Shown: positions 8,591 through 17,850, numbered from the stretch's first letter. The stretch: 33,437 nucleotides of DNA from an uncultured Bacteroidales bacterium (GCA_903878265.1 CAIRHD010000039.1:1-33437); one strand, 5' to 3'. The notes: a model not told the origin generated them from the sequence alone. Numbers and translations are program-made.

Positions 8591-8707
8591 GTTCAATTGC
8601 TTCGCCTTCAAGGTTCAGATGCAAAGCGTTCAAATGTTCAATTGTTTTTTTGTTCAATTGTTCGAATCCACTTATTCCCACATCTCCAAATCTTCACATC
8701 TCCAAAT
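8591..8707. repeat. cluster of short direct repeats between the M1 peptidase and deacetylase genes
   Basis: GTTCAATTG occurs at 8591-8599, 8636-8644 and 8652-8660, with the variants GTTCAGATG and GTTCAAATG between them. CACATCTCCAAAT is then repeated at 8679-8691 and 8695-8707 (period 16), with a weaker third copy running into the end of the deacetylase gene. The block fills most of the 169-nt gap between two convergent genes. No coding potential is convincing here. Confidence 0.55.
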
Positions 8708-8709
8708 TT

Positions 8710-9327
8710 TCACTTCCCCAAAACCTCAAAAGAGTACCCTTCTTTCAAACAAAATTCTATATAAAGCGGCAAAGCATGTTCCATTCTTTCCCACGCCTTT
8801 ATGCTGTCGTGAAAAACAATAATTGCACCGGGTTTAGTGTTTTTGACTGCAAGAGTAAGGCATTGTTCTTTTGATAGGTTTTTATCATAATCAGCAGTTA
8901 AAACACTCCACATAATTATTTTATAATCCTTTCCAATTTCATGGGTTAACTTCCTGTTGATTTGTCCGTGAGGTGGCCTGAACAACTTGCTTTTTACAAG
9001 CTGGTTACACTGTTCAACCTCGGAAAGATAAGCACCAAAATCGGTCTTCCAGGCTTTTACATGATGAAACGTATGATTGCCAATTGTATGTCCATCCTGT
9101 TTGACTTGTTCGAATACTTCGGGATATTTCTGTACATTTTCGCCAACACAGAAAAAAGTAGCTTTTACACCGTATTTCTTTAAAACCCCAAGAACCAAAG
9201 GGGTTACTACAGGAATTGGACCATCATCGAAAGTGAGGAATATTTCGCGCTGCATAGTTTGCACACTCCAAGTCAGCCCTCGTGGGTAAATTGCCTTGAG
9301 CCAGAAAGGTGGTGAGTAGAATGTCAT
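8710..9327 (-). CDS. polysaccharide deacetylase family protein (NodB domain, CE4)
   Basis: A 205-aa CE4-type deacetylase, likely removing N- or O-acetyl groups from a glycan. All main motifs are present: TFDDGP (residues 32-37) with the catalytic and metal Asp, HTFHH (85-89) with the two metal His, RPPHG (117-121), and VFHDS with the catalytic His at 173. No signal peptide is evident; the N-terminus is a short hydrophobic-aromatic segment, so its location is uncertain. It is the last gene of the glycan cluster, 36 nt after a glycosyltransferase, which suggests it acts on the glycan made by that operon, but small CE4 proteins of this size are also common as stand-alone genes in Bacteroidota. 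Peptidoglycan is the alternative substrate. Confidence 0.9.
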   Translation of the reverse strand: MTFYSPPFWLKAIYPRGLTWSVQTMQREIFLTFDDGPIPVVTPLVLGVLKKYGVKATFFCVGENVQKYPEVFEQVKQDGHTIGNHTFHHVKAWKTDFGAYLSEVEQCNQLVKSKLFRPPHGQINRKLTHEIGKDYKIIMWSVLTADYDKNLSKEQCLTLAVKNTKPGAIIVFHDSIKAWERMEHALPLYIEFCLKEGYSFEVLGK

Positions 9328-9363
9328 TTTATACTTTGGGAAGTGAGGGTTGAGAATTAACCG

Positions 9364-10551
9364 CTAACCCCTTTTCGCCCTCTCCCAGTTAACGGATTGG
9401 GAACCTTTTATATAACGCTTAAACCCCAGAAAAACAGATAAGTTCATGATAAAAAAGTAATAAGGGATAAAGAGCACTTTTACTTTTATTGATTTGTTTT
9501 CGAGGTACCAGCCCAACAAAGCTGCCGCATAAAACAACATTTGAAGCCAGAACAAGGTGCTGAAGAACCCAAATTCTAATATTCCTTCGTTTAATGCCAA
9601 TATAAAACCTATGGGAATCATGAGCAGCAACGATAGCGGTGCAAGCGTCCAGCGAAGAACACGGTGGGAGATATACTGGAATGACAATGTACCGTATTTA
9701 AAAATATTCAAAAGTGAGCTTAACCTTATTACGGATTGTATGCCACCAGCTGAAATCCGGATCTTGCGCTTCAGTTCTTCTTTCACGTTGGCAGAAGCTG
9801 TTTCGATAGCATACGCTTCGGGATCGTATTGAATTGTATAACCTTCTTGGGCCACACGCAAGGAAATAATAAAATCGTCGAGCAAGGTATCGCGTTCCAC
9901 TTCGCGGTAAAGATCAGTGCGGATGGCAAACAATTCACCGGCAGCGCCCACAACCGAGTACAATTCGGCATCCCATTTTTTTAATGTGGATTCGTATTTC
10001 CAGTAAATGCCTTCGCCAGCACCGGCCGCAGCATCTTTATCTTTGTTGATAATCCGTTTTTCACCCGATACGCAGCCTACTTTTGGGTTACTGAACAGGT
10101 TCACAATCCTACGTATCGATTCCTTGCCCAGCATGGTATTGGCATCGCAAAAAACAACGATAGGCGTATTCACCAATTTCATCCCACGGTTCATGGCTCC
10201 GATTTTTCCGCTTCGTTGCGGCAGGTGATGCACTTCTACACCTTCATATTGCCAAAGCAAATCAGGGGTTCCATCATCACTACCATCAGTAACCCATACC
10301 ATGTGCAACTTGTTGGCAGGGTAATCCAGTTCGCGGGAGTTTTTTATTTTCTCGGCAACGAAATCTTTTTCGTTGTATGCCGCAATGAACAATGTAACAT
10401 CTGGCTCAAAGTCTGTATTAGCTCCCATTTTTGAACCTAAGCCAAGTATCCGTCTTATTTTGACAATGGCATATAAGAGTATGCCATAGCCTAAATAGGC
10501 ATAGAAAACCACGAAGAGCAACGACCAGAAAATAATTTTTAAAGCTACCAT
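9364..10551 (-). CDS. membrane glycosyltransferase family 2
   Basis: A 395-aa inner-membrane glycosyltransferase. An N-terminal membrane helix (residues 4-30) is followed by a GT-A domain with PDVTLFIAAYNE, TDGSDDGTPDLL, the DxD-like VVFCDAN and GAAGELFAIR, then DDFIISLR as the likely catalytic acidic segment. Three hydrophobic segments follow at the C-terminus. The layout resembles PgaC/IcaA/NodC-type enzymes, but I do not see the QxxRW motif of strict processive synthases. It is 36 nt upstream of the deacetylase gene, an order reminiscent of synthase-deacetylase pairs, and 11 nt after the FkbM methyltransferase gene. The sugar it transfers cannot be told from the sequence. Confidence 0.87.
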   Translation of the reverse strand: MVALKIIFWSLLFVVFYAYLGYGILLYAIVKIRRILGLGSKMGANTDFEPDVTLFIAAYNEKDFVAEKIKNSRELDYPANKLHMVWVTDGSDDGTPDLLWQYEGVEVHHLPQRSGKIGAMNRGMKLVNTPIVVFCDANTMLGKESIRRIVNLFSNPKVGCVSGEKRIINKDKDAAAGAGEGIYWKYESTLKKWDAELYSVVGAAGELFAIRTDLYREVERDTLLDDFIISLRVAQEGYTIQYDPEAYAIETASANVKEELKRKIRISAGGIQSVIRLSSLLNIFKYGTLSFQYISHRVLRWTLAPLSLLLMIPIGFILALNEGILEFGFFSTLFWLQMLFYAAALLGWYLENKSIKVKVLFIPYYFFIMNLSVFLGFKRYIKGSQSVNWERAKRG

Positions 10552-10562
10552 CCATCAAATGT

Positions 10563-11342
10563 TTATGAGTTCCTATCTTGTTTTTTAGCAAACATATTAA
10601 ATTCATCTACAATTCCATATTCAAAAATGGCGAACCTGTTCAATGCATCTTTTATGGAAAGCTCGCCCGAATGTTTGTCTTCCATCACAAATGTAAGGTT
10701 TGGGAATTCGCGGATAAATTTTTCGGCACCTGCCAATGCCATTGGTTCCATCCCTTCAATATCAAGTTTAAAAAGGATGCGATCCTCTTTATTAAGGCCG
10801 AGTGTAGGGTAAAGCGAGTCGAAAGTGCTTATGTCAACAGCGCAGTTACTGGTTTCATTTGCTCTGGCTATGTGTGATGCGCCAGTGTTGACTTTGTTAA
10901 ACACAAAGTTAGCGACAAAGTTGCTATCTCCAAGCCCTATTGGAAAGGCTTCGACATTTGATTGGAGTTTGTTCAATTCGAGGTTTTTCATCAGCACCGC
11001 AAAATTGAGTTGCACTGGCTCGAAAGCAATTATGCGCAAGCTAGGGCGTGCCAACGCAATACTGTATCCTCCAATGCATGCACCGCCATCAATAAACACG
11101 TTATACTCTTTTATATGATCCAGTAAGAATTTTTTTACACCCCATTCGTAATAATAATTGGCAAACTGGAAATCGTTGGTGTTTTTCCTGCAAAAAAAAG
11201 TTCCCGCCGTAGTCTTTATTATTCTATCAGTACTGTGTGATGTTTTATTTAGAACATATTTCACTGAAGCAACCACCGAGCCGAGGTCACCATGTTTCAT
11301 ATAATCCAAGAAATACCGAAAATAAGTCAATAGTTTTTTCAT
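10563..11342 (-). CDS. FkbM family methyltransferase
   Basis: A 259-aa SAM-dependent methyltransferase of FkbM type, probably O-methylating a sugar of the glycan. The SAM-binding motif VFIDGGACIGGYSIALA is at residues 82-98, followed by IIAFEPV (104-110), and the family block ILFKLDIEGMEPMALAGA lies in the C-terminal half. No signal peptide or membrane segment is visible, so it should be cytoplasmic. It is embedded in the glycan operon, 11 nt before the downstream glycosyltransferase and 45 nt after the acyltransferase. Confidence 0.9.
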   Translation of the reverse strand: MKKLLTYFRYFLDYMKHGDLGSVVASVKYVLNKTSHSTDRIIKTTAGTFFCRKNTNDFQFANYYYEWGVKKFLLDHIKEYNVFIDGGACIGGYSIALARPSLRIIAFEPVQLNFAVLMKNLELNKLQSNVEAFPIGLGDSNFVANFVFNKVNTGASHIARANETSNCAVDISTFDSLYPTLGLNKEDRILFKLDIEGMEPMALAGAEKFIREFPNLTFVMEDKHSGELSIKDALNRFAIFEYGIVDEFNMFAKKQDRNS

Positions 11343-11387
11343 TGCATTTAATTTTAAGAGTTTTACAAGAATGTAATTGACGTTTAT

Positions 11388-12008
11388 TTATTTATCGATG
11401 CGTTCCCAAATTCCTGTTGCCTGATTGAGCCGCTTGATTACCCTGCATGGGTTACCTACAGCTATCGAAAATGGCGGAATACTTTTGGTAACAACACTTC
11501 CCGCACCTATTTGCGAACGCTGTCCAATAGTTACACCGGCTGTTACCACCGAATTTGCACCTATATGTACCTCATCTTCAATTATTACAGGTTTAATGTC
11601 GAGCGGTTGTACACTCGAATTCTTGGTTCCATCCTTATACCCATGATTAAACCCACTTACAAAAACATGCTGCCCAAGCCCAGCTCCGTTGCCCATGGTT
11701 ACAGGCCCGATGATTACAGAGCCAATTCCGACACGTACGCGGTTGCCAAGCAAAACGTTGCCTGAGCCATTGTTTATCGTGCAAAAGTCCTCAATGGTTG
11801 TTAAGTTCCCTATTTCAAAACGGTTCCATGGAAAAACATCAATGCGCGAACGGCACCTCACTTTTGCACCTTTACCTTTTTTGTGAACAAAAGGATTTAA
11901 GAACAAACGCACCCATAAGCGTGGCCTTGGGTTGCGCTTTGGGGCAATGGTCCACGAAACGAATTCTTTGATTTTTGGGTTAGATTTTATTTTTTGAACA
12001 ATTCCCAT
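11388..12008 (-). CDS. hexapeptide-repeat acyltransferase (left-handed beta-helix)
   Basis: A 206-aa protein whose residues from about 55 to 190 are a left-handed beta-helix, with repeats such as [29 protein letters not shown] and [13 protein letters not shown]. The sequence FNHGY supplies the conserved His region, and [10 protein letters not shown] is the usual end of sugar O-acetyltransferases of the WcaF/Maa/NodL kind. The N-terminal 50 residues are basic. The likely role is acetylating a sugar of the glycan made by its neighbours. Start 20 nt after the previous stop; donor and acceptor unknown. Confidence 0.87.
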   Translation of the reverse strand: MGIVQKIKSNPKIKEFVSWTIAPKRNPRPRLWVRLFLNPFVHKKGKGAKVRCRSRIDVFPWNRFEIGNLTTIEDFCTINNGSGNVLLGNRVRVGIGSVIIGPVTMGNGAGLGQHVFVSGFNHGYKDGTKNSSVQPLDIKPVIIEDEVHIGANSVVTAGVTIGQRSQIGAGSVVTKSIPPFSIAVGNPCRVIKRLNQATGIWERIDK

Positions 12009-12028
12009 TTTATTGATTTTTACAAAAG

Positions 12029-13231
12029 TTACTTGCTAGCAGCTACAGATTCAATTGCTTTATAGATTTCCAGTACGTTATTTTCCCAAGTATGGCTAAG
12101 CGCAAATGTTCGGCGTTCCTGTTGCTTTTCAGGGCTATTTTCGTTCAGGGCTTTTTCGATAAGGTAAATATAATTGTCGTGGTTGCTGCCCAAGTAGGTG
12201 AATTTCCTGAAATATTCCATTGCTTCCGTTACAGTTGCTATGGTTGGTTTTCCCATGGCCAGGTATTCATCAATTTTGCGTGGATAATTTCCTATTGTTG
12301 CATCGTTAACTATCTGTGGATTCATGCAAATATCGAAACCTTTGATGTAATTTGGAAGCACCGACGAATCGCGTGAACCAAGGAAATGGACATTTGGAAT
12401 ACTATGCAAATCGGAAGCTTTAAAAACGTCATCTTCAGGGCCAACCAATACAATGCTCCACATGGGACGTTGCCGTGCTATATGCGCAATAAGCTGTACA
12501 TCAAGCCTTCGTGAAGACAAAAAGCCAACATATCCAATTATGGGTGAGGGTATATTGGTTAAGTCATCGGCAGCTACAATTTCCCTATCCACATCGTTGA
12601 ACAGCGAAACATCGCACCCCTGCCCTACCATGTAACTATGTTTGTTGAACTGCTTCCCATAATTGGTATAAAGCGTCGAATTGTTTACTACAACATCGGC
12701 TTTGCAGATCAACTGTGGTTCGAGCCTGACACCTTGCTTGCGCCAATAAGGGTTTTTAGTAAGGTAATCGCGCATGTAATACACATAGGTCGAAGGCTTT
12801 AAAAATTCCTTCATGTAAAAACCCTGAAACATGGAACTGTCGTTGAATAAAATATAGTCCTTAAATTCCAATGTTTTTATTGCTTTCAGAATGGCTTTCG
12901 CAAAAATGCGGTTATTTCGTTTGTTCAACAAATCGTAAAGCCAGGGCGACTTCACCCAGTTGATGGATTCAACGATTCCAAGTGGGTTAAGGTTCCAAAG
13001 ATTATGTTCGAGCTTAACAAGGTCAGGCACAAGTCCTTTTTGGACTTTTATCCGATGCTGGATTTTTAAAGTGTTTTTCTCCTTGTACATGCTCACTCTG
13101 TCGAGCGGGGTATTTACATACAATACGCGGTTGCGCCTGGCAAATTCCATGGCAATATTTTTGCAGTTGCTGCCTATTTCAATATCCCAAGGCTGAATGC
13201 CTATAACGATGATGTCGCGGTTTTGTATCAT
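12029..13231 (-). CDS. glycosyltransferase family 1-type protein (GT-B)
   Basis: A 400-aa predicted GT-B glycosyltransferase without membrane segments. The N-terminal half starts [16 protein letters not shown] and contains VYYMRDY and [10 protein letters not shown]; the C-terminal nucleotide-sugar domain contains [31 protein letters not shown] and [18 protein letters not shown], the last being the region that binds the donor. It belongs with TuaH-like enzymes rather than classical GT4 with EX7E, since only a weak equivalent (KIDEYLAMG) is seen. It lies between a GT4-type gene (21 nt) and the acyltransferase gene (20 nt). Substrates cannot be inferred. Confidence 0.83.
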   Translation of the reverse strand: MIQNRDIIVIGIQPWDIEIGSNCKNIAMEFARRNRVLYVNTPLDRVSMYKEKNTLKIQHRIKVQKGLVPDLVKLEHNLWNLNPLGIVESINWVKSPWLYDLLNKRNNRIFAKAILKAIKTLEFKDYILFNDSSMFQGFYMKEFLKPSTYVYYMRDYLTKNPYWRKQGVRLEPQLICKADVVVNNSTLYTNYGKQFNKHSYMVGQGCDVSLFNDVDREIVAADDLTNIPSPIIGYVGFLSSRRLDVQLIAHIARQRPMWSIVLVGPEDDVFKASDLHSIPNVHFLGSRDSSVLPNYIKGFDICMNPQIVNDATIGNYPRKIDEYLAMGKPTIATVTEAMEYFRKFTYLGSNHDNYIYLIEKALNENSPEKQQERRTFALSHTWENNVLEIYKAIESVAASK

Positions 13232-13252
13232 ATCAAGATGTTTTTAACATGA

Positions 13253-14407
13253 TTAATATTTATTCGCCCCAATTTCGCGATATATTTCCAATACACTTTG
13301 GGCCATGGCCCTCCACGAAAATTTTGCTGCCTGCTCAAATCCTTTTTTGACCAGATTGTCCCTTAAAACTTTGTCGCCGAGTATTTTAATGAGGGCTTCG
13401 GTAATTTCTTCGGGTTTAAAAGGATCGATAATAAATGCTGCCGTACCAGCTACTTCGGGCATCGACGATGTGTTGGAAGTGATAACCGGAACGCCACATG
13501 CCATTGCTTCGAGCATAGGTATTCCAAAACTTTCGCGTAACGACGGATAGAGGAACACATCGCTCTGGCAATAAATTGAAGGCAAATCGGTGTTTACAAC
13601 GTAACCTGTGAGTACAATGCGGTTTATCAGACCTTTATCGCCAATTTCATCCAACAGTTTATCCAGTTCGTTACGATCGTAGTCGAGCATTACCAGCCTG
13701 TGTTCACTGCCGCTGCGTTTTATAAAATCAGAGAAAGCGTTCAGTGTTCCTTTCGTATTTTTCTTTGGGTCGGTATTTCCAAGGAAGAAAAAATACTTGT
13801 CCGGCAAATGATATTTTTCTTTAACCCGTTTCAATTCCAGAGTATCGGTTACCGGTTTAAAGTGCTCGCTTACACCGTTATAAACGGCCGTCAATCGATT
13901 TTCGCCTTTCATTCCAAAGAATTCGCCGATGCGGTTTTTCTCGAAATGGGATACGGTAATTATCTTCTGGCTTTTCTTTACAATTTTCGGCACCACTATT
14001 TTGCGGTACACATTGCCGAATTTTTGGTATGGGGTTGCGCTTCCGGTAAGTATTTTGGCAAAGCTGCTTTCCATGTAAATAATGTCGTGAAGCGTTACCA
14101 CCAAAGGGATTCCGCAATTTACGGGAGCCGTATTGCTTGTGCAATGCAATATTTGGCAACCTGCTTCGCGGGCGGCTTTTGGCAAGGCAAACTGCTCCCA
14201 TTTTGGATAAAAACCACCATCTAACTTCACAATCTTGAAATTGACGGTTTCCTTCAAAACAGAATCATCTTCATCGGGTGCTATAAAAACAACATATTCG
14301 TTTTCGTGGTCAATTTCCTGCAAGTACCGGATCAGCTCAAGGGCCACCATATCCATACCATGTTTTTTCTTGCGAAAAAGCCTTTGTCCTTCAATCCCTA
14401 TTTTCAT
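13253..14407 (-). CDS. glycosyltransferase family 4 (GT-B)
   Basis: A 384-aa retaining glycosyltransferase of GT4 type. The N-terminus reads MKIGIEGQRLFRKKKHGM with the glycine-rich acceptor-side loop, and the C-terminal donor-binding domain has FFLGNTDPKKNTKGTL, VLTGYV, and LYPSLRESFGIPMLEAMACG, which contains the EX7E motif (E of RESFG to E of MLEAM). The following segment VPVITSNTSSMPEVAG is typical of the family. Mannosyl- or glucosyl-transfer is common for such proteins, but the sugar is not predictable here. It is tightly spaced with the neighbouring glycosyltransferases in one operon. Confidence 0.92.
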   Translation of the reverse strand: MKIGIEGQRLFRKKKHGMDMVALELIRYLQEIDHENEYVVFIAPDEDDSVLKETVNFKIVKLDGGFYPKWEQFALPKAAREAGCQILHCTSNTAPVNCGIPLVVTLHDIIYMESSFAKILTGSATPYQKFGNVYRKIVVPKIVKKSQKIITVSHFEKNRIGEFFGMKGENRLTAVYNGVSEHFKPVTDTLELKRVKEKYHLPDKYFFFLGNTDPKKNTKGTLNAFSDFIKRSGSEHRLVMLDYDRNELDKLLDEIGDKGLINRIVLTGYVVNTDLPSIYCQSDVFLYPSLRESFGIPMLEAMACGVPVITSNTSSMPEVAGTAAFIIDPFKPEEITEALIKILGDKVLRDNLVKKGFEQAAKFSWRAMAQSVLEIYREIGANKY

Positions 14408-14436
14408 AATGCTACGATTAGAATTAGATCAAATGA

Positions 14437-15651
14437 TTATTGTTTTGGCGGGGTTTTTACCGCGCTGTGTTTTGTATGGATAAATTGTTTGTTGGCTCCC
14501 TTTATTTTTAGCAACGACCCAAGCATGAGCAACATACCTTTTGGCAAACTGAGCATGGCTTTTAATGTGCCCATATTGTAAAATGAGCGTGGCACCGAAA
14601 ACAAGAAAGCCAGAACACATATACTTACAAGCTTAACCCACAACAGGCTATACCAGATTGAAATCCCAAAAAAATAATTGGCGACCACAAAAAGTGTACA
14701 TATTGCCAGTACAGCACCCAAAAGTAAAATCCTCGGTGGTTGGATAAATTGTATTGCTTTATCGAAATAATCGATGTTGCCTTTGGTAATGAGTGCTTTT
14801 ATAGATGAACCTATATCCTGGCGGAAATAATGCAATTGAGCCGAAAGCCAGCGCCGCCTCTGGTTACTGAATACTTCGGCTTTCTGCACTTTTTCGTCAT
14901 AAACCAAGGCGTCATGAAGATATTCAATTTTATGATTGCCTTTCAGCATTTTAAGTTCTATTTCTTTATCAAAACCACCAATTGCTGTCACTGACGACAT
15001 CATGGTTTTAAAAAAATCGTATTTGAACGCCATGCCCGAACCAATTATAGCCGATGAAAACCCAAGCACCCTATGGCCTTTGCGGAAAATATGGTTGTTG
15101 ATTTCCTCGCTTGCGGCATCTAAAATCGCTAAGGCTGTGTCCATATTTTTAGCAGCACGGTGTCCTTGGACAGCCATATATTTTCCTTCAAAAGTAGCAT
15201 TTACTTTTGTCAGGAAGTCGGCAGCCATAACGTTATCGGCATCAAGAACAACTGCAATATCGTAATTATCAGCCAATTGCTCCATAGCTTTGATCAATGC
15301 TTTCGACTTGGTGCTTTTATCGAACTTAACTTCAATAACAATAATCGGGAGTTCTTTTAAACGCGTAATTGTTTCGGGCTGAAATGAATCGGCAATAATA
15401 ACCACATCGTATTTTTCGTGCGGATAATCCTGGATTAGGGCTTCATTAGCAACTTCAAGAATTACATCATCCTCTTTATATCCAGGAATCAACACGGCAA
15501 TTTTACGCAACTTTGGATTTTGGGCATAACGTGGTTGCTTGTAGAACAAACCAGCGAAAGCAAATACAAAAATGTAGAGAGTAGGAAAAAATAACGCTAC
15601 ACAGGCTACAATTTGTATTATGAGGTAGATTGATTGAAAAGCTGTGTTCAT
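14437..15651 (-). CDS. membrane glycosyltransferase family 2 with QxxRW motif
   Basis: A 404-aa inner-membrane GT2. One or two N-terminal hydrophobic segments (residues 7-36) precede the GT-A domain with IAVLIPGYKED, VVIIADS, VVLDADN (DxD) and GSGMAFK, then DKEIELKML and SNQRRRWLSAQ, which fits the QxxRW motif of processive synthases such as cellulose or hyaluronan synthase. Two or three C-terminal membrane segments follow. The motif set makes it the best candidate in the cluster for building a repetitive chain, although non-processive relatives also carry QxxRW. It lies 27 nt after one GT gene and 29 nt before the next. Confidence 0.88.
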   Translation of the reverse strand: MNTAFQSIYLIIQIVACVALFFPTLYIFVFAFAGLFYKQPRYAQNPKLRKIAVLIPGYKEDDVILEVANEALIQDYPHEKYDVVIIADSFQPETITRLKELPIIVIEVKFDKSTKSKALIKAMEQLADNYDIAVVLDADNVMAADFLTKVNATFEGKYMAVQGHRAAKNMDTALAILDAASEEINNHIFRKGHRVLGFSSAIIGSGMAFKYDFFKTMMSSVTAIGGFDKEIELKMLKGNHKIEYLHDALVYDEKVQKAEVFSNQRRRWLSAQLHYFRQDIGSSIKALITKGNIDYFDKAIQFIQPPRILLLGAVLAICTLFVVANYFFGISIWYSLLWVKLVSICVLAFLFSVPRSFYNMGTLKAMLSLPKGMLLMLGSLLKIKGANKQFIHTKHSAVKTPPKQ

Positions 15652-15678
15652 CGATAATTCGGGTTTTGATGTGTCTAT

Positions 15679-16593
15679 TTACAACGAAGGATTTGTATGT
15701 ATATCATTGATGAACAAATGCTTAACATTCCAAAGTATAGCTTTGATGTACGCGTAAAAATGTCCTCTTTGTTTTTTGATCATAAAAGTGGCAGCATTTT
15801 TTGGTATAGAAATAAAAGTCTGGTAAAGAAATGCGACTAGAAACTGAAAGCCTTTCACATTACGTCGCAGATACAAAATACGTGCGCGATTCATATAATA
15901 CGTTTTAAAGGGCGTTAACCGTCCTGTCGAAATTGATTCCTTGTGCATCACAGTTGAGTTGTGAACGTACCATAATTCGTATCCCGCAGCCCTGATGCGC
16001 GCACCCCAATCGAGTTCCTCGTAATACAGGAAGTAGATTTCGGCCATTAAACCTACTTTTCTTACCACTTCAATGGGTATCATCATGGCGGCACCATGTA
16101 CAAAATTGGTTGTTGTATCTTGGTCAAACTGTCCTGAATCAACAATTCCATAACCGTATCCATGGCTACGCATGGTATATGGATTTATTGGTGCTTGTCC
16201 TGAGAACTGAATAGTATCTGGTTGAAAGAAAAATTTTATTTTTGGGCTAACTGCCCCGATTTTGCTGTTACTTTCTAGTTTTTCAACCAATGGTTCCAGA
16301 AACCCAGTTTCAACTTCGGTATCGTTGTTTAGTAGCAGAATGTATTTGCCTTTTGCATGCTTTATCCCGATATTGTTCCCACCAGCAAAACCTAAATTTT
16401 TCTCACTTTGAATGAAAATTATTTCAGGATACGACTGTTTAATAATAGCCGGATCATCTTTGGGCGAAGCATTGTCAACCACAATGATTTCGATATTTGG
16501 GTAGGTAATATGCCGTAACGATTCGAGCAACGCACAAGTAACTTCAGGATGGTCGTAACTTATCGTGATTATTGAAACTAAGGGTTTCTCCAT
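15679..16593 (-). CDS. glycosyltransferase family 2 (rhamnosyltransferase-like)
   Basis: A 304-aa cytoplasmic or membrane-associated GT2. It has VSIITISYDHPEV at the start, IEIIVVDNASPKDDP, NLGFAGGNNIGIKHA, YILLLNNDTEVE with the DxD-type NND, and the downstream block YFLYYEELDWGARIRAAGY, which is typical of WbbL/RfbN-like rhamnosyl- and related transferases. The presence of rfbB 87 nt upstream, which makes the precursor of dTDP-rhamnose and other 6-deoxysugars, fits a deoxysugar donor, but this is inference. There is no obvious membrane anchor, though the C-terminal part contains an aromatic hydrophobic segment. Confidence 0.9.
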   Translation of the reverse strand: MEKPLVSIITISYDHPEVTCALLESLRHITYPNIEIIVVDNASPKDDPAIIKQSYPEIIFIQSEKNLGFAGGNNIGIKHAKGKYILLLNNDTEVETGFLEPLVEKLESNSKIGAVSPKIKFFFQPDTIQFSGQAPINPYTMRSHGYGYGIVDSGQFDQDTTTNFVHGAAMMIPIEVVRKVGLMAEIYFLYYEELDWGARIRAAGYELWYVHNSTVMHKESISTGRLTPFKTYYMNRARILYLRRNVKGFQFLVAFLYQTFISIPKNAATFMIKKQRGHFYAYIKAILWNVKHLFINDIHTNPSL

Positions 16594-16680
16594 AACAGAT
16601 AATTATTTGTTATTGCTTGAAATAGAGTTATCTGACTGCTAATTCATACTTCTTCTTAGGAAAAGGTTTGTCGCCAAAGA

Positions 16681-17733
16681 TTATCTTTCGCGGTACATTT
16701 TATCGTAGTATTTTAAATAGTTGCCCGAGGTAACTTCATCGAGCCATTGTTGGTTTTCGAGATACCATGCAACTGTTTTCTCGAAGCCATCATTGAATTG
16801 TACTTCAGGCTGCCAACCAAGTTGTTCGTAGATTTTAGTAGCATCAATGGCATAACGCAGATCGTGTCCGGCGCGGTCTTTCACATAAGTGATAAGTTTT
16901 TCGCTTTCGCCTTCGGGGCGGCCAAGTTGGCGATCCATAATACGGCAAAGGGTTTTCACGATATCGATATTCTGACGCTCGTTGTTGCCTCCAATGTTGT
17001 AGGTTTCACCATTTATGCCTTTTTGGTAAATAAGGTCAATAGCTTTTGCATGATCAACAACATACAACCAGTCGCGGATATTGGTTCCCTGTCCATAAAC
17101 AGGAAGTGGTTTGTTATGCCTTATATTATTAAGGATCAATGGAATGAGTTTTTCAGGGAACTGGTTTGGGCCATAATTGTTCGAGCAATTGGAAATTACA
17201 ATTGGCAAACCATACGTGTGGTGATAGGCCCTCACCAGATGGTCGCTGCTGGCTTTGGATGCCGAATAAGGACTGCGTGGATCGTAAGGCGTGGTTTCGA
17301 GGAATTTTCCTTCATCGCCAAGGGAACCATAAACTTCATCGGTGGATACATGGTAAAACCTTTTACCTTCGAAATCATCTTTCCAGTAGTAACGTGCCGC
17401 ATTCAGCAAATTCACGGTGCCAACAATATTGGTCATTATAAATTCCTTTGGGCTGGCAATGGAGCGATCCACATGCGATTCGGCAGCCAAATGTATCACA
17501 CCATCGAAGCGGTAAGCATCGAAAGTGGCCATGATAAAATCCTCATCAACAATATCGCCTTTAATAAACTCGTAGTTCAGCTCTGATTCAATATCGGTAA
17601 GGTTGGTAAGGTTACCAGCATAAGTGAGGTTGTCGAGATTGAAAAAAAACGTTTCAGGATATTTATTAACAAGTAATCGAACAAGGTGCGACCCTATAAA
17701 TCCGGCTCCACCGGTAACAAGTATTTTTTTCAT
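16681..17733 (-). CDS. rfbB: dTDP-glucose 4,6-dehydratase
   Basis: Converts dTDP-glucose to dTDP-4-keto-6-deoxyglucose (EC 4.2.1.46) in the cytoplasm. The 350-aa protein has the NAD-binding GGAGFIGSH (residues 8-16), the catalytic TDE (131-133) in HVSTDEVYGSLGD, YSASK (156-160), and SNCSNNYGPNQFPEKLIPL, all diagnostic for RmlB. It is an extended SDR enzyme of normal length. The partners rfbA, rfbC and rfbD are not in the window, so the final deoxysugar is unknown and those steps must be encoded elsewhere. It follows galE by 114 nt, and a TAnnTTTG box overlapping the galE stop could give it its own promoter. Confidence 0.95.
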   Translation of the reverse strand: MKKILVTGGAGFIGSHLVRLLVNKYPETFFFNLDNLTYAGNLTNLTDIESELNYEFIKGDIVDEDFIMATFDAYRFDGVIHLAAESHVDRSIASPKEFIMTNIVGTVNLLNAARYYWKDDFEGKRFYHVSTDEVYGSLGDEGKFLETTPYDPRSPYSASKASSDHLVRAYHHTYGLPIVISNCSNNYGPNQFPEKLIPLILNNIRHNKPLPVYGQGTNIRDWLYVVDHAKAIDLIYQKGINGETYNIGGNNERQNIDIVKTLCRIMDRQLGRPEGESEKLITYVKDRAGHDLRYAIDATKIYEQLGWQPEVQFNDGFEKTVAWYLENQQWLDEVTSGNYLKYYDKMYRER

Positions 17734-17842
17734 GATGATTTAAGTTTTTGTTTTTAAAGTACTGGATTTGATTTGTTTATTAGAAAATTCCCGCTCAAGG
17801 GTTCATTGATTTGTGTGAAGCTATATGTTAAAGTTCTTCCGA

Positions 17843-17850
17843 CAAAGTTA
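17843..17850 (-). promoter_or_regulatory. possible internal promoter box before rfbB
   Basis: On the minus strand this reads TAACTTTG, an exact TAnnTTTG match that overlaps the galE stop codon and lies about 110 nt before the rfbB ATG. The nearest upstream TTG is only 14 nt away, shorter than the usual spacing, so it may be chance. Confidence 0.3.

Noticed and set aside
8656-8671. GTTCGAATCC, which looks like the T-loop of a tRNA
   Set aside because: No acceptor stem, D arm or anticodon arm can be formed with the upstream sequence, which consists of repeats.
8556-8874. Two plus-strand frames (88 and 101 codons) starting in the repeat spacer
   Set aside because: They run through the repeat block and then antisense to the clear deacetylase gene.
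13700-14224. A 174-codon plus-strand frame antisense to the GT4-type gene
   Set aside because: The minus-strand frame encodes an unmistakable glycosyltransferase with EX7E; the antisense frame has no family features.
16747-17586. A 279-codon plus-strand frame antisense to rfbB
   Set aside because: It mirrors the codon use of rfbB, and its translation has no recognisable motif.
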